From Phycicoccus sp. CSK15P-2 (GTDB lineage: Bacteria > Actinomycetota > Actinomycetes > Actinomycetales > Dermatophilaceae), in assembly GCF_016888005.1 (NCBI RefSeq), contig NZ_JAFDVE010000002.1, positions 173,248 to 237,247 of the forward strand: a DNA stretch of 64,000 nucleotides, read 5' to 3'. The notes below the pieces were generated by a model. That model made no database searches and was not told the origin of the DNA. It saw only the letters and a list, made by a program, of their open reading frames with translations. Positions 9,012 to 18,870 of the stretch are shown here, piece after piece. Each line of letters begins with the position of its first letter. The first letter of the stretch is position 1. The position numbers and the translations under genes were made by a program.

Positions 9012-9208
9012 CCCGGATCGTGGCCGAGCTCGACCGGTGCATCGGGGCGGGGCAGTGCGTGCTGGCCGACCCCGGCGCGTTCGACCAGCGCGAGGACGAC
9101 GGCACCGTCGTGGTCCTCGAGGAGCATCCCGCGGACGACACCGCGGTCCAGCGCGCGAGGACCGCGGTCGACACCTGTCCGAGCCGCACCCTGTCGCTCG
9201 TGGAGTAG
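9008..9208 (+). CDS. [3Fe-4S]-type ferredoxin, P450 partner
   Basis: A 66-residue ferredoxin beginning at a GTG that overlaps the P450 stop (GTGA). Cluster cysteines lie in CIGAGQC (Cys11 and Cys17) and in the C-terminal DTCPS motif (Cys57). The fourth Cys of 4Fe proteins is absent, as in streptomycete P450-associated ferredoxins. It would deliver single electrons to the upstream P450. Confidence 0.92.
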   Translation: MTRIVAELDRCIGAGQCVLADPGAFDQREDDGTVVVLEEHPADDTAVQRARTAVDTCPSRTLSLVE

Positions 9209-9223
9209 GCCGCCCAGCAGGCG

Positions 9224-9439
9224 TCAGCGGCGGTAGGTCCACTGCCAGGCGCCGGGGCCGGGGGCGAGGCCGTGCCGGAGCAGCGCCCGGTGCGAGGCCC
9301 ACGAGGAGGAGGGACGGTCCGGTGCGTCCGGCGCGCCGCCGGTGGCCGCGAGCACGGCGACCACCGCGGCGACCTCCTCGGCCGTCGCGCCTCCCTCGAC
9401 CCGGATGGCCGGGCGCTCCGCACGCTCGTCGGTCGCCAT
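9224..9439 (-). CDS. accE: acyl-CoA carboxylase epsilon subunit
   Basis: A 71-residue small subunit of the actinobacterial acetyl-/propionyl-CoA carboxylase complex. The N-terminal IRVEGGATAEEVAAVVAVL helix region and C-terminal WASHRALLR segment match AccE/PccE proteins. It lies 1 bp downstream of the beta subunit gene and is presumably co-transcribed. Epsilon stabilises the alpha-beta holoenzyme in characterised actinomycetes. Confidence 0.9.
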   Translation of the reverse strand: MATDERAERPAIRVEGGATAEEVAAVVAVLAATGGAPDAPDRPSSSWASHRALLRHGLAPGPGAWQWTYRR

Positions 9440-9440
9440 G

Positions 9441-11069
9441 TCAGAGCGGGATGTTGCCGTGCTTCTTGGGCGGGAGCGTGGCGCGTTTCGTGCGCAGCGC
9501 CCGCAAGGCCTTCGTGACGTTCATCCGGGTGTTCGACGGGGTGATGACGGTGTCGACGTAGCCCCGCTCGGCCGCGACGTACGGGTTGGCCAGCGCCTCC
9601 TCGTACTGCGCGACGAACGTGGCGCGTGCCTCGTCGACCGACTCGCCCTTGTCCGCGGCCTCCGTGAGCTGCTTGCGGTACAGGATGTTGACCGCCCCCT
9701 GGGCTCCCATGACCGCGATCTGCGCGGTGGGCCAGGCGAGGTTGATGTCTGCCCCGAGGTGCTTGGACCCCATGACGTCGTACGCGCCGCCGTACGCCTT
9801 GCGGGTGATGACGGTGACGAGCGGGACCGTGGCCTCCGAGTACGCGTAGATGAGCTTCGCCCCCCGACGGATGATGCCGTCCCACTCCTGGTCGGTCCCC
9901 GGCAGGAAGCCCGGCACGTCGACGAAGGTGAGCACCGGGACGTTGAAGGCGTCGCACGTGCGCACGAAGCGGGCGGCCTTCTCGGAGGCGTCGATGTCGA
10001 GGGTGCCGGCGAACTGCATCGGGTTGTTCGCGACGACCCCCACCGAGCGGCCCTCGACCCGCCCGAAGCCGGTGACGATGTTCGGGGCGAACAGCGGCTG
10101 GACCTCGAGGAACTCGCCGTCGTCGAGAACCCGGGTGATGACCTCGTGCATGTCGTAGGGCACGTTCGGGCTGTCCGGGACGATCGTGTCGAGGACGCGG
10201 TCGTCGTCGGTGACGTCGAGGTCGAGCTCCTCGCCGAAGACCGGAGGTTCCTCCATGTTGTTGCTCGGCAGGTAGGACAGCAGCGCCTTGACGTACTCGA
10301 CGGCGTCCTCCTCGTCGGTGCCCATGTAGTGCGCGACGCCGGACTTCGTGTTGTGCGTCTTCGCGCCGCCGAGCTCCTCGAAGCCGACGTCCTCGCCGGT
10401 GACGGTCTTGATGACGTCCGGCCCGGTGATGAACATGTGGGAGGTCTGGTCGACCATCACCGTGAAGTCGGTGACGGCGGGGGAGTAGACGGCCCCGCCG
10501 GCGCACGGGCCCATGACGAGCGAGATCTGCGGGACGACCCCGCTCGCGTGGACGTTGCGCCGGAAGATCTCGCCGTAGAGTCCGAGCGAGACGACTCCCT
10601 CCTGGATGCGTGCCCCGCCGGAGTCGTTGAGGCCCACGACCGGGCAGCCGACCTTCATCGCGAAGTCCATGACCTTGCAGATCTTCTCGCCGAAGACCTC
10701 GCCGAGCGACCCGCCGAAGACCGTGAAGTCCTGCGCGAAGACCGCGACCGTGCGGCCGTCGACCGTGCCGTACCCGGTGACGACGCCGTCGCCGTAGGGG
10801 CGGTTGCGGTCCTGGCCGAAGGCGACCGAGCGGTGCCGGGCGTACTTGTCCATCTCGACGAACGAGCCCTCGTCGAGCAGCAGCTCGAGGCGTTCGCGCG
10901 CGGTCTTCTTGCCGCGCTTGTGCTGGGTCTCGACGGCCCGGTCGGAGCCGGCGTTCGCGACCTCCGCGACGCGCCGCTTGAGGTCGGCCAGCTTGCCCGC
11001 GGTCGTCGTCGTGTCGATGTCCTCCGGGACGTCCGTCCCGCCGATGGAGTGCAGGTCGCTCGTCGACAT
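9441..11069 (-). CDS. acetyl-/propionyl-CoA carboxylase beta subunit
   Basis: A 542-residue carboxyltransferase of the AccD5/PccB type, forming malonyl- or methylmalonyl-CoA for lipid synthesis. First-half motifs are [10 protein letters not shown] and [16 protein letters not shown]. The second half has [21 protein letters not shown] and [14 protein letters not shown]. The C-terminus HGNIPL is conserved in propionyl-CoA carboxylase beta chains. Its neighbours are the epsilon subunit (downstream) and biotin ligase (divergent), the standard actinobacterial arrangement. A TAGGCT box 6 nt before the ATG indicates leaderless expression. Confidence 0.95.
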   Translation of the reverse strand: MSTSDLHSIGGTDVPEDIDTTTTAGKLADLKRRVAEVANAGSDRAVETQHKRGKKTARERLELLLDEGSFVEMDKYARHRSVAFGQDRNRPYGDGVVTGYGTVDGRTVAVFAQDFTVFGGSLGEVFGEKICKVMDFAMKVGCPVVGLNDSGGARIQEGVVSLGLYGEIFRRNVHASGVVPQISLVMGPCAGGAVYSPAVTDFTVMVDQTSHMFITGPDVIKTVTGEDVGFEELGGAKTHNTKSGVAHYMGTDEEDAVEYVKALLSYLPSNNMEEPPVFGEELDLDVTDDDRVLDTIVPDSPNVPYDMHEVITRVLDDGEFLEVQPLFAPNIVTGFGRVEGRSVGVVANNPMQFAGTLDIDASEKAARFVRTCDAFNVPVLTFVDVPGFLPGTDQEWDGIIRRGAKLIYAYSEATVPLVTVITRKAYGGAYDVMGSKHLGADINLAWPTAQIAVMGAQGAVNILYRKQLTEAADKGESVDEARATFVAQYEEALANPYVAAERGYVDTVITPSNTRMNVTKALRALRTKRATLPPKKHGNIPL

Positions 11070-11075
11070 GCGCCG

Positions 11076-11081
11076 AGCCTA
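11076..11081 (-). promoter_or_regulatory. leaderless-type -10 box (TAGGCT) for the carboxylase beta gene
   Basis: TAGGCT on the minus strand, 6 nt from the ATG at 11069. It overlaps by 2 bp the oppositely oriented box for birA. Confidence 0.5.
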
Positions 11082-11085
11082 GCCT
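11080..11085 (+). promoter_or_regulatory. leaderless-type -10 box (TAGCCT) for birA
   Basis: TAGCCT on the plus strand, 7 nt from the ATG at 11093. It interlocks with the minus-strand box of the carboxylase beta gene, so the two promoters probably exclude each other. Confidence 0.5.
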
Positions 11086-11092
11086 TGGGCCC

Positions 11093-11890
11093 ATGTCCCG
11101 GGAGCCCGCCGACCGACCGCTCGGCGCGGTGTCGGTCACACCGGGCGACCCGTGGCTCCCGGTCGAGGTCTTCGACCGGCTGGGGTCGACGAACGACGAG
11201 CTGCGGCGGGACCCGCGGCCGTACCGGGTCGTCGTCGCCGACGTGCAGGAGAGCGGCCGGGGCCGCCTCGGGCGGGTCTGGACCACCACGCCGGGCACCG
11301 CCCTCGCCGTGTCCGCGCTCGTCCCGCAACCGCCCTCCGGCGCCTCCTGGGTGCCGTTGTTCGCCGGCCTCGCGGTGCAGCGCGCGGTGGCCGAGGTGGC
11401 GGGGGTGCCGACCGGCCTGAAGTGGCCCAACGACGTCCTCGTCCCGGGGGACGACGGCCGCAAGCTCGCCGGCGTGCTCTGCGAGTGGCTGCCGGTGGGC
11501 GTCGTCGTCGGGGTGGGGGTGAACGTCGACACCGCGCGCGCGGACCTGCCCCTCGACACCGCCACGTCGCTGCGGGCCGCGGGGCACCCGGGAGTCCACC
11601 GCACGGCGCTGCTCGAGGCCTACCTGCGCCACCTCGCAGCGGTGCTGCGCGAGGACACCGGCCCGTCGGGGGCCTCGGTCCGCGCCTACCGCGACGCCTG
11701 CGCCACGGTGGGCCAGGACGTCGAGGTGCACGAGCCCGCGGGCGCGATCCGCAGGGGCAGGGCGACAGGCGTCGACGAGGCGGGCAGACTGAGGGTACGC
11801 ACCGACGGCGGGACGGCCCAGGTCTCGGCGGGCGACGTCGTCCACGTGCGCCTTCAGGGAACGGAGAGAGGTGGCGCGGATGGCGGGTGA
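11093..11890 (+). CDS. birA: biotin--[acetyl-CoA-carboxylase] ligase
   Basis: A 265-residue monofunctional biotin protein ligase that activates biotin as biotinyl-AMP and attaches it to the carboxylase carrier domain. The ATP/biotin loop SGRGRLGRVW, the LKWPNDVLV motif and the KLAGVL...GVGVNV block are clear. The C-terminal SH3-like domain is short. There is no N-terminal DNA-binding domain, so it is not a BirA repressor. It is divergent from the carboxylase beta gene and overlaps the following cyclase gene by 11 nt. Confidence 0.95.
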   Translation: MSREPADRPLGAVSVTPGDPWLPVEVFDRLGSTNDELRRDPRPYRVVVADVQESGRGRLGRVWTTTPGTALAVSALVPQPPSGASWVPLFAGLAVQRAVAEVAGVPTGLKWPNDVLVPGDDGRKLAGVLCEWLPVGVVVGVGVNVDTARADLPLDTATSLRAAGHPGVHRTALLEAYLRHLAAVLREDTGPSGASVRAYRDACATVGQDVEVHEPAGAIRRGRATGVDEAGRLRVRTDGGTAQVSAGDVVHVRLQGTERGGADGG

Positions 11891-13010
11891 GCCCGTCCCC
11901 GGGACTGCGCCCGAGAACCCGCGCGGGACCGGTGAGGGTCCGGGGCTGCCCGCCGCTCCGGACACCGACGACCTCCCGGAGCGCGTCGAGCGCTCCCTCC
12001 TCGGCCGCTCCGCGACGATGGGCCGGCTCGAGGTCAGCGAGGGTGCCGGGGTCGACGCCGGTGACGCGCGACGCTTCTGGCACGCGATGGGCTTCCAGGT
12101 CGTCGACGACGACGAGGCGATGTTCACCGAGGCCGACGCCGCAGCCCTGCGCCGGGTCACCGAGATGGTGCGCCGCGGCGAGGTGAGCGAGGAGCTCGCG
12201 CTCGGGATGACCCGCGCGTTCGCCCGCACGGCCGACCGGCTCGCCGTCTGGCAGACCCAGCTCGTCGCCGAGTCGCTCACGCCCGACCTCGCCGACGAGC
12301 TCGAGGGCAAGGACACCCGGTCCGTCCCGGACCTCGGGGTCGCGGCCGACGCGGCGAACCTGCTGTCCCGGACGATCGACGAGATCGAGCCGCTGCTCGT
12401 CTACGTGTGGCGGCGGCACCTCACCAACGCCATCCAGCGCATGCTGGCCGACGCCGACCCGGCCGTCCGCTCCGACCCGTCGGCACCGCTGCGCGCCGTC
12501 GGGTTCGCCGACCTCGTCGCCTTCACCTCCTTCGTCCGCCGGATGAGCGAGCGGCAGCTCGCCAAGCTCGTCCAGCGTTTCGAGCTCCTCGCGACCGACG
12601 TCGTGGCCGAGCACGGCGGCCGGGTCATCAAGACCGTCGGCGACGAGGTCCTCTTCGTGCACAGCGAGGCCGCGGCGGCGTCGGCGATCGCCCTCGACCT
12701 CGTCGACGCGATGGCCGAGGACGAGCTCCTCCCCCCGGTGCGGGTCGGCCTGGCCCACGGGCGGGTCGTGTCCCGGCTCGGCGACGTCTTCGGGATGACG
12801 GTCAACAAGGCGAGCCGGATCACCGCCGTCACCCCCTCGGGGACCGTCTACGTCGACGACGACATGGCCCGCGCCCTCGGAGCGGTCTCCGGGTTCAGTG
12901 CCATCGAGCGGCGGCGACGGATGCTGCGGGGCATCGGCGTCGTGACCCTCCACGAGCTTCGACGTGCCCCCGGCGGACGTCGTCACCCGACGATGGTGGC
13001 CTCGACGTGA
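11880..13010 (+). CDS. class III adenylate cyclase with Rv1264-like N-terminal domain
   Basis: A 376-residue cytosolic nucleotide cyclase, ATP to cAMP. Residues about 40-190 form an alpha-helical regulatory region like the pH-sensing domain of M. tuberculosis Rv1264. Residues about 200-360 form the catalytic domain. Metal-binding Asp residues are in VGFADLVAFTSF and VGDEVLF, the purine-binding Lys is in IKTVGDE, and the transition-state Asn/Arg are in MTVNKASRI. ATG 11880 is used because GGAGAGAGG lies about 9 nt upstream; a GTG at 11871 would abut that site. It may be co-transcribed with birA and is followed by a two-component system. Confidence 0.92.
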   Translation: MAGEPVPGTAPENPRGTGEGPGLPAAPDTDDLPERVERSLLGRSATMGRLEVSEGAGVDAGDARRFWHAMGFQVVDDDEAMFTEADAAALRRVTEMVRRGEVSEELALGMTRAFARTADRLAVWQTQLVAESLTPDLADELEGKDTRSVPDLGVAADAANLLSRTIDEIEPLLVYVWRRHLTNAIQRMLADADPAVRSDPSAPLRAVGFADLVAFTSFVRRMSERQLAKLVQRFELLATDVVAEHGGRVIKTVGDEVLFVHSEAAAASAIALDLVDAMAEDELLPPVRVGLAHGRVVSRLGDVFGMTVNKASRITAVTPSGTVYVDDDMARALGAVSGFSAIERRRRMLRGIGVVTLHELRRAPGGRRHPTMVAST

Positions 13011-13011
13011 C

Positions 13012-13017
13012 TACGAT
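13012..13017 (+). promoter_or_regulatory. leaderless-type -10 box (TACGAT) for the response regulator
   Basis: TACGAT followed by 7 nt and ATG 13025. It begins just after the cyclase stop, so the regulator can be expressed independently of the cyclase. Confidence 0.4.
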
Positions 13018-13024
13018 CGGCTCC

Positions 13025-13705
<681 letters not shown>

Positions 13706-13711
13706 CCCCCG

Positions 13712-14701
13712 GTGCGCAGGACCGTCGTCGCGGTCGCCCTGCAGGCTGCGGCGGTCACCGCGCTCCTGCTCGGTGTCTGCGTGACGGTGCTCGTCGTCCA
13801 GGGCTACCTGCCCGGCGCCCTCGTGGGGTCGGCCCGGTGGGTCGTCCCACTGACCTTCCTCGGCGCGGTCGTCGTCGGCGTGGCCGTCTCCCTGTGGCTG
13901 GCCGACCGCAGCGCCGCGCGCCTCCTGGGGCTGGTCGGCGCCCTGCGGGACCACGCGGAGCGGCTCGCGGCCGGTGACACCCGGCCGGTGCCGCTGTCCT
14001 CGGGCATCGACGAGCTCGACCGCCTCGACGCCGCCCTGGTCCGGGGCGCCCAGCAGGGCGCCAAGCGGCTCGCGTCCGAGCGCGACTTCGCCGCGGACGC
14101 CTCGCACCAGCTCCGCACCCCGCTCACGGCCCTCCTCATGCGGCTCGAGGAGATCTCGATGACCGAGGACCTCGAGGTCGTCGCCGAGGAGTCCGCCATC
14201 GCCATCGGGCAGGTCGAGCGGCTGAGCAAGGTCGTCGACGACCTCATGAGCCGCACCCGCAGCGGCGTCGACTCCAACCCCTCGGTGTCGCTCGACTCCG
14301 TCCTGGCCTCGTTGCAGCGCGAGTGGCAGCCGGCGTTCGAGTCGGCCCGGCGCAGCGTCCACGTCAGCGGCGAGCGGGGCGTCGTCGTCCGTGCCACCCC
14401 GGTCGCGCTCGGCCAGATCCTCACGACCCTGCTCGAGAACTCGCTCGCCCACGGCCGTGGCACGGTCGAGGTCAACGCCCGTCGTGCCGGGCCGTCGGTC
14501 GTCATCGAGGTCAGCGACGCCGGCGACGGCGTACCGGCGACGCTCGCACCGCACATCTTCGAGCGTTCGGTGTCGTCGTCCGGCTCCGGTCTGGGCCTCT
14601 CGCTCGCCCGCGACCTCGCGGAGGCCGCCGGCGGTCGTCTGGAGCTCGCACGGTCGGCCCCGCCGGTGTTCGCGCTGTTCCTCTCGGCGAGCGAGGACTG
14701 A
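13712..14701 (+). CDS. membrane sensor histidine kinase
   Basis: A 329-residue sensor kinase starting at GTG. It has two transmembrane helices (about 8-30 and 42-64) with only about 12 extracytoplasmic residues between them, so it probably senses the membrane or an accessory protein rather than a soluble ligand. There is a HAMP-like linker and an H-box ASHQLRTPLTAL with phosphorylated His132. The HATPase domain has N-box LLENSLAHG and G-box SGSGLGLSLARDLAEAAGG. It forms a two-gene operon with the upstream regulator. Confidence 0.93.
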   Translation: MRRTVVAVALQAAAVTALLLGVCVTVLVVQGYLPGALVGSARWVVPLTFLGAVVVGVAVSLWLADRSAARLLGLVGALRDHAERLAAGDTRPVPLSSGIDELDRLDAALVRGAQQGAKRLASERDFAADASHQLRTPLTALLMRLEEISMTEDLEVVAEESAIAIGQVERLSKVVDDLMSRTRSGVDSNPSVSLDSVLASLQREWQPAFESARRSVHVSGERGVVVRATPVALGQILTTLLENSLAHGRGTVEVNARRAGPSVVIEVSDAGDGVPATLAPHIFERSVSSSGSGLGLSLARDLAEAAGGRLELARSAPPVFALFLSASED

Positions 14702-14721
14702 GCCGTCCGCCGGACGCTCAG
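14698..14721. terminator. probable bidirectional terminator hairpin
   Basis: CTGAGC-C-GTCCG pairs with CGGACGCTCAG, an 11-bp GC-rich stem with one bulged C. It spans the stop codons of the convergent kinase and GtrA genes. There is no clear U-tract on either side, as usual in GC-rich actinomycetes. Confidence 0.45.
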
Positions 14722-15194
14722 AGCGGTTCGCGGGCGAAGACGAACCGGCGGTAGGCCCAGAACCGGAAGAGCGTCCCGAGACCGATGCCGACGACCGTGG
14801 CGACGTTGTCGGCCAGCCGCGAGGTGAAGTCGAGCCCGTAGTGGGAGACCGCGAGGGTGGCGGCCGAGATGCCGAGGGCGACGAGGTTGACACCGAAGAA
14901 CAGGGCGACCTCGTGGTGCACCGGCCGGCTGCGGCGGTGCCGGAAGGTCCACTGCCGGTTGCCCACCCACGCGACGAACGTCGCCACCGCCCCGGAGATG
15001 ACCTTCGCGGTCGTCACCTTGTCCTCGAGCACGGTGTGCCAGAGGAGGTTGGCGAGCCCGAGGTCGACGACGAAGGCGACGGCGCCGACGACGCCGAACT
15101 TGATCATCTCGCGGTAGAGGACGTCGACCGCGCCGCGGACGAGGTCGAGGCCCCGTGCGACGAGGTTGCGCGGTGGTGCGTCCTGGGCGGTCAC
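14718..15194 (-). CDS. GtrA-family membrane protein
   Basis: A 158-residue polytopic protein of the GtrA/DPMS_TMD family with four predicted transmembrane helices (KFGVVGAVAFVVDLGLANLL, VISGAVATFVAWVGNRQWTF, and two near the C-terminus). Characterised homologues flip or help deliver polyprenyl-linked sugars in cell-surface polysaccharide synthesis. GTG 15194 follows a TAGGCT box by 6 nt (leaderless-type). Confidence 0.88.
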   Translation of the reverse strand: MTAQDAPPRNLVARGLDLVRGAVDVLYREMIKFGVVGAVAFVVDLGLANLLWHTVLEDKVTTAKVISGAVATFVAWVGNRQWTFRHRRSRPVHHEVALFFGVNLVALGISAATLAVSHYGLDFTSRLADNVATVVGIGLGTLFRFWAYRRFVFAREPL

Positions 15195-15200
15195 CCGTGC

Positions 15201-15206
15201 AGCCTA
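15201..15206 (-). promoter_or_regulatory. leaderless-type -10 box (TAGGCT) for the gtrA-like gene
   Basis: TAGGCT on the minus strand, 6 nt before GTG 15194. Confidence 0.45.
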
Positions 15207-15221
15207 ACGACAGGCCCTCGA

Positions 15222-15227
15222 TATCCT
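15222..15227 (+). promoter_or_regulatory. leaderless-type -10 box (TATCCT) for purK
   Basis: TATCCT followed by 6 nt and the purK GTG at 15234. There is no ribosome-binding site. The divergent gtrA-like promoter box lies 15 bp away. Confidence 0.45.
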
Positions 15228-15233
15228 CGCCCG

Positions 15234-16448
15234 GTGACCATCCCGCGCAAGGCACCCGGAGGGTTCCCCGTCGTCGGTATCGTCGGAGGTGGTCAGCTCG
15301 CCCGGATGTGCGCCGGCCCCGCCGCCGAGCTCGGCGTCACGCTGAGCGTCCTCGCCGAGGCCGAGGACTCCAGCGCAGCCCTCGTCATCCCCTCCGCCCC
15401 GGTCGGGGCGCACACCGACGTCGACGCCGTGCGGCGGTTCGCCGCGTCCTGCGACGTCGTCACCTTCGACCACGAGCACGTGCCGCCGGAGGTCCTGGCC
15501 CACCTCGTCGAGGACGGTGTCACGCTCCATCCGTCGCCCGAGGCGCTGCGGTACGCGCAGGACAAGCTCGCGATGCGCCAGCGGCTCACCTCCCTCGGTG
15601 TGCCGTGCCCGCGCTGGGTCCGGGCCGACACCGCCGCCGACGTCGAGGCCTTCGCGGACGAGGTCGGCCGGCCCGTCGTGGCGAAGACCCCGCGCGGCGG
15701 CTATGACGGCAAGGGCGTCCGGGTGGTCCGATCGGCCGACGAGCTCACCGACTGGCTCGAGCGTGCCGCGGACGCCGGCACCGGACTGCTCCTCGAGGAG
15801 CGGGTCCCCTTCCGCCGCGAGCTCGCGGTGCTCCTCGCGCGCAGCCCGTCCGGCCAGGCCGCGGTGTGGCCGGTCGTCGAGACCGTGCAGACCGACGGCG
15901 TCTGCACGGAGGTCCTGGCCCCCGCGCCAGGTCTCGACCCCGACCTCTCGGCCGCCGCGGTCGAGGCCGGGCTGCGGGTGGCCGGCGAGCTCGGGGTCAC
16001 CGGCGTGCTCGCCGTCGAGCTCTTCGAGCTGGAGCGTGGGTCGCCACGCGGGGTCGAGGTCACGGGCGCGGACGGCACGCCGTCGTTCGTCGTCAACGAG
16101 CTCGCGATGCGGCCGCACAACTCCGGCCACTGGTCGATGGACGGCGCGGTCACCGGGCAGTTCGAGCAGCACCTGCGGGCCGTGCTCGACCTCCCGCTCG
16201 GCTCGCCCCGGCCGCGGGCGCCGTGGACGGTCATGGCGAACGTCCTCGGGGGCGACCTCCCGGACCTCTACCCGGCGTACCGGCACGTCATGGCGCGCGA
16301 CCCGGAGGCCAAGGTCCACCTCTACGGCAAGGGTGTGCGGCCGGGCCGCAAGATCGGGCACGTCAACCTCTCCGGCGACGACCTGGACGACCTGCGCGAG
16401 CGGGCCGGGCACGCGGCGGACTACATCCAGGGAAAGGTCACGGAATGA
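15234..16448 (+). CDS. purK: 5-(carboxyamino)imidazole ribonucleotide synthase
   Basis: A 404-residue ATP-grasp enzyme of de novo purine synthesis that converts AIR, bicarbonate and ATP to N5-CAIR. The N-terminal [13 protein letters not shown]ossmann-like loop, [11 protein letters not shown]-grasp [15 protein letters not shown] and [12 protein letters not shown] motifs are diagnostic. The start is GTG 15234 with a TATCCT box 6 nt upstream. It is coupled to purE by an ATGA overlap. Confidence 0.97.
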   Translation: MTIPRKAPGGFPVVGIVGGGQLARMCAGPAAELGVTLSVLAEAEDSSAALVIPSAPVGAHTDVDAVRRFAASCDVVTFDHEHVPPEVLAHLVEDGVTLHPSPEALRYAQDKLAMRQRLTSLGVPCPRWVRADTAADVEAFADEVGRPVVAKTPRGGYDGKGVRVVRSADELTDWLERAADAGTGLLLEERVPFRRELAVLLARSPSGQAAVWPVVETVQTDGVCTEVLAPAPGLDPDLSAAAVEAGLRVAGELGVTGVLAVELFELERGSPRGVEVTGADGTPSFVVNELAMRPHNSGHWSMDGAVTGQFEQHLRAVLDLPLGSPRPRAPWTVMANVLGGDLPDLYPAYRHVMARDPEAKVHLYGKGVRPGRKIGHVNLSGDDLDDLRERAGHAADYIQGKVTE

Positions 16449-16972
16449 GCGGGACGACGGACGCGACGCCGGTCGTCGGCGTCGTCATGGGGTCCGACTC
16501 CGACTGGCCGGTCATGGAGGCCGCCGTCACCGCACTGGACGAGCTCGGCGTCGCCTGCGAGGTCGACGTCGTCTCGGCACACCGGATGCCCGAGGAGATG
16601 CTCGAGTACGGGCGCAGCGCGGAGGGTCGCGGGCTGCGCGTCGTCATCGCCGGCGCCGGTGGTGCGGCGCACCTGCCGGGGATGCTCGCATCGGTCACGT
16701 CGCTACCGGTCATCGGGGTACCGGTGCCGCTCGCGCACCTCGACGGGATGGACTCGCTGCTCTCGATCGTCCAGATGCCCGCGGGGGTGCCGGTGGCGAC
16801 GGTGTCGGTCGGGGGGGCGCGCAACGCCGGGCTCCTTGCGGCGCGGGTCCTCGGGGCCGGTGAGGGGCCGGAGGCCGTGCGGCTGCGGGCGGCGATGGCC
16901 GAGTTCCGCACGTCCCTGCGGGACCAGGCACACGCCAAGGGCGCAGCACTGCGGGAGCGGCGCGGCCGCTGA
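16445..16972 (+). CDS. purE: 5-(carboxyamino)imidazole ribonucleotide mutase
   Basis: A 175-residue class I PurE that rearranges N5-CAIR to CAIR. The phosphate-binding GSDSDWPVM motif, the SAHRMPEEM loop with the active-site His, and [12 protein letters not shown] are intact. It is translationally coupled to purK, so the two consecutive steps are co-expressed. Confidence 0.97.
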   Translation: MSGTTDATPVVGVVMGSDSDWPVMEAAVTALDELGVACEVDVVSAHRMPEEMLEYGRSAEGRGLRVVIAGAGGAAHLPGMLASVTSLPVIGVPVPLAHLDGMDSLLSIVQMPAGVPVATVSVGGARNAGLLAARVLGAGEGPEAVRLRAAMAEFRTSLRDQAHAKGAALRERRGR

Positions 16973-16993
16973 GCGCGTCGCCGGTGCGGCCGG

Positions 16994-17491
16994 TCAGCGC
17001 CCCATGCCGTCGCGGCGGATCTTGGGCCACTCGATCTTCGGGCAGGTGTCCATGATGACGCCGAGCCCCGCTTCGCGGGCACGGTCCGCGGCCGCCGGGT
17101 CGACGACGCCCACCTGCATCCAGACCGCGTCGATCATCAGCCGGTCCTTGTGCTCGATCGCCTCGTCGACGACCGCCCCGACGGTGTCGGAGTTGACGAA
17201 GCAGTCGACGACCTTGAGGTTCTGGTCGGGGATGTCCGCGAGGGAGGCGTAGCCCTGGCAGCCGTGCACGGTCTCGGCGCCGGGGTGCACCGGGACGATC
17301 GGCTTGCCGAGCTCGACGTGCAGCCAGCGCGAGACCGACCACGCCGGACGGGCCTCGTTGGTGGACAGGCCGACGACCGCCCAGATGCCCGGGTCCATGA
17401 GCAGCTCACGGATCAGGGTGGGGTCGTTCTGGTGCTGCAGTGCGCCCATGGGCACCATCATGCCCGGTCGGCCGCCCGGGGAAACGGACAT
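16994..17491 (-). CDS. CoA-binding domain protein (YccU-like)
   Basis: A protein of up to 165 residues consisting of a single Rossmann-type CoA_binding_2 domain. WAVVGLSTNEARPAWSVSRWL is the nucleotide loop, and the C-terminal DAVWMQVGVVDPAAADRAREAGLGVIMDTCPKIE block is family-typical. Family members bind CoA, but the physiological role is not established. The start is uncertain: ATGs at residues 11, 12 and 15 are equally possible and none has a clear ribosome site. It converges with purE. Confidence 0.85.
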   Translation of the reverse strand: MSVSPGGRPGMMVPMGALQHQNDPTLIRELLMDPGIWAVVGLSTNEARPAWSVSRWLHVELGKPIVPVHPGAETVHGCQGYASLADIPDQNLKVVDCFVNSDTVGAVVDEAIEHKDRLMIDAVWMQVGVVDPAAADRAREAGLGVIMDTCPKIEWPKIRRDGMGR

Positions 17492-17526
17492 CCGGCGGCC
17501 GGTCCGCAGTCGCTGCGTGGCGGCTC

Positions 17527-18696
17527 TCAGTCGCCGCCGAAGAGGTCGCGGGTGTACACCTTGTCGGCGACGTCCGCGAGCTCCGGCGTGAGCCGGTTGG
17601 CGACGATGACGTCACAGCGCTCCTTGAGCTCCTCGAGCGAGACCAGCTCGGAGCCGAAGAAGTGCGTCTCCTGCAGCTCGGGCTCGTGGACGAGCACGGG
17701 GACACCCTTGGCCTTGATGCGCTTCATGACGCCCTGGATGCTGCTGCTCCGGAAGTTGTCCGAGCCGGCCTTCATGATGAGCCGGTGCACGCCGACGACC
17801 TGCGGCTTGCGGTCGAGGATGTCGAAGGCGACGAAGTCCTTGCGGGTCGTGTTGGCGTCGACGATCGCCTTGATCAGGGTCTGCGGCACGTCGGCGTAGT
17901 TGGCGAGCAGCTGCTTGGTGTCCTTCGGCAGGCAGTAGCCGCCGTAGCCGAAGCTCGGGTTGTTGTAGTGCGTCCCGATCCGGGGGTCCAGCCCGACGCC
18001 CTCGATGATCTGCCGGGTGTCCAGCCCGTGCCGCGAGGCGTAGGTGTCGAGCTCGTTGAAGTACGCCACCCGCATCGCGAGGTAGGTGTTGGCGAACAGC
18101 TTGATGGCCTCGGCCTCGGTGCTGTCGGTGAGGAGCACCGGCACGTCGTCGTCCTCCGCGGCGTCGGCGAGCAGCCGGGCGAACGCCTCGCCCTGCGACC
18201 CGCGGTCGCCCACGACGATGCGCGAGGGGTGCAGGTTGTCGTACAGCGCACGGCCCTCGCGGAGGAACTCGGGAGAGAAGACCACGCGGTCGGTGCCGAG
18301 GCGCTCGCGCAGCCCCGCGGTGAACCCGACGGGCACGGTGGACTTGATGACCGCGGTCGCCCCGGGCGCGATCTCGCGGACGTCGGCCACGACCTGCTCG
18401 ACGCTGCTCGTGTCGAAGAAGTTGGTCCGCTCGTCGTAGTTCGTCGGGGTGGCGACGACGACGAACTCCGCCCCGGGGTAGGCCTCCTCCTTGTCGGTGG
18501 TCGCCCGGAGCCGGAGGTCGCCCCGGGACAGGTGCGCCTCGATGTCCGGGTCGGTGATGGGGCTGCGCCCGGCGCGGACGTCCTCGACGCGGGAGGCGTC
18601 GATGTCGTACGCCATGACGTCGTGGTGGCGGGCGAGGAGGACGGCGAGGGAGAGGCCGACGTAGGAGGTGCCGACGACACAGATCGTGTGGGTCAC
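17527..18696 (-). CDS. ugd: UDP-glucose 6-dehydrogenase
   Basis: A 389-residue NAD-dependent dehydrogenase that makes UDP-glucuronate from UDP-glucose. It follows the E. coli-type Ugd closely: [14 protein letters not shown] (NAD loop), [68 protein letters not shown] and the catalytic-Cys motif [22 protein letters not shown] 18696 follows a TAGGCT box by 7 nt. Its product is a likely precursor for the polysaccharide locus that begins 2.5 kb away. Confidence 0.95.
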   Translation of the reverse strand: MTHTICVVGTSYVGLSLAVLLARHHDVMAYDIDASRVEDVRAGRSPITDPDIEAHLSRGDLRLRATTDKEEAYPGAEFVVVATPTNYDERTNFFDTSSVEQVVADVREIAPGATAVIKSTVPVGFTAGLRERLGTDRVVFSPEFLREGRALYDNLHPSRIVVGDRGSQGEAFARLLADAAEDDDVPVLLTDSTEAEAIKLFANTYLAMRVAYFNELDTYASRHGLDTRQIIEGVGLDPRIGTHYNNPSFGYGGYCLPKDTKQLLANYADVPQTLIKAIVDANTTRKDFVAFDILDRKPQVVGVHRLIMKAGSDNFRSSSIQGVMKRIKAKGVPVLVHEPELQETHFFGSELVSLEELKERCDVIVANRLTPELADVADKVYTRDLFGGD

Positions 18697-18703
18697 GGCG
18701 CCC

Positions 18704-18709
18704 AGCCTA
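18704..18709 (-). promoter_or_regulatory. leaderless-type -10 box (TAGGCT) for ugd
   Basis: TAGGCT on the minus strand, 7 nt before GTG 18696. It decides the start of a frame that is open far upstream. Confidence 0.45.
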
Positions 18710-18870
18710 CGGTCTCCGCGCGCTGTCCTCGCGCCGGGAGCCGATGCGCCGCAACGGCACCGCGAACGCCCCCGGTGGTCGTCGACGGGGGTGTCCGGGG
18801 GGCGCACCACACCCGGGAGCCGGCTCTGAGGCATGATCGGGACGATCGGTACCACCGACGAGGAGACCGC

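Noticed and set aside
16960..17000. Terminator between purE and the CoA-binding gene
   Set aside because: The possible arms need bulges and mismatches and are within ordinary GC-rich coding ends.
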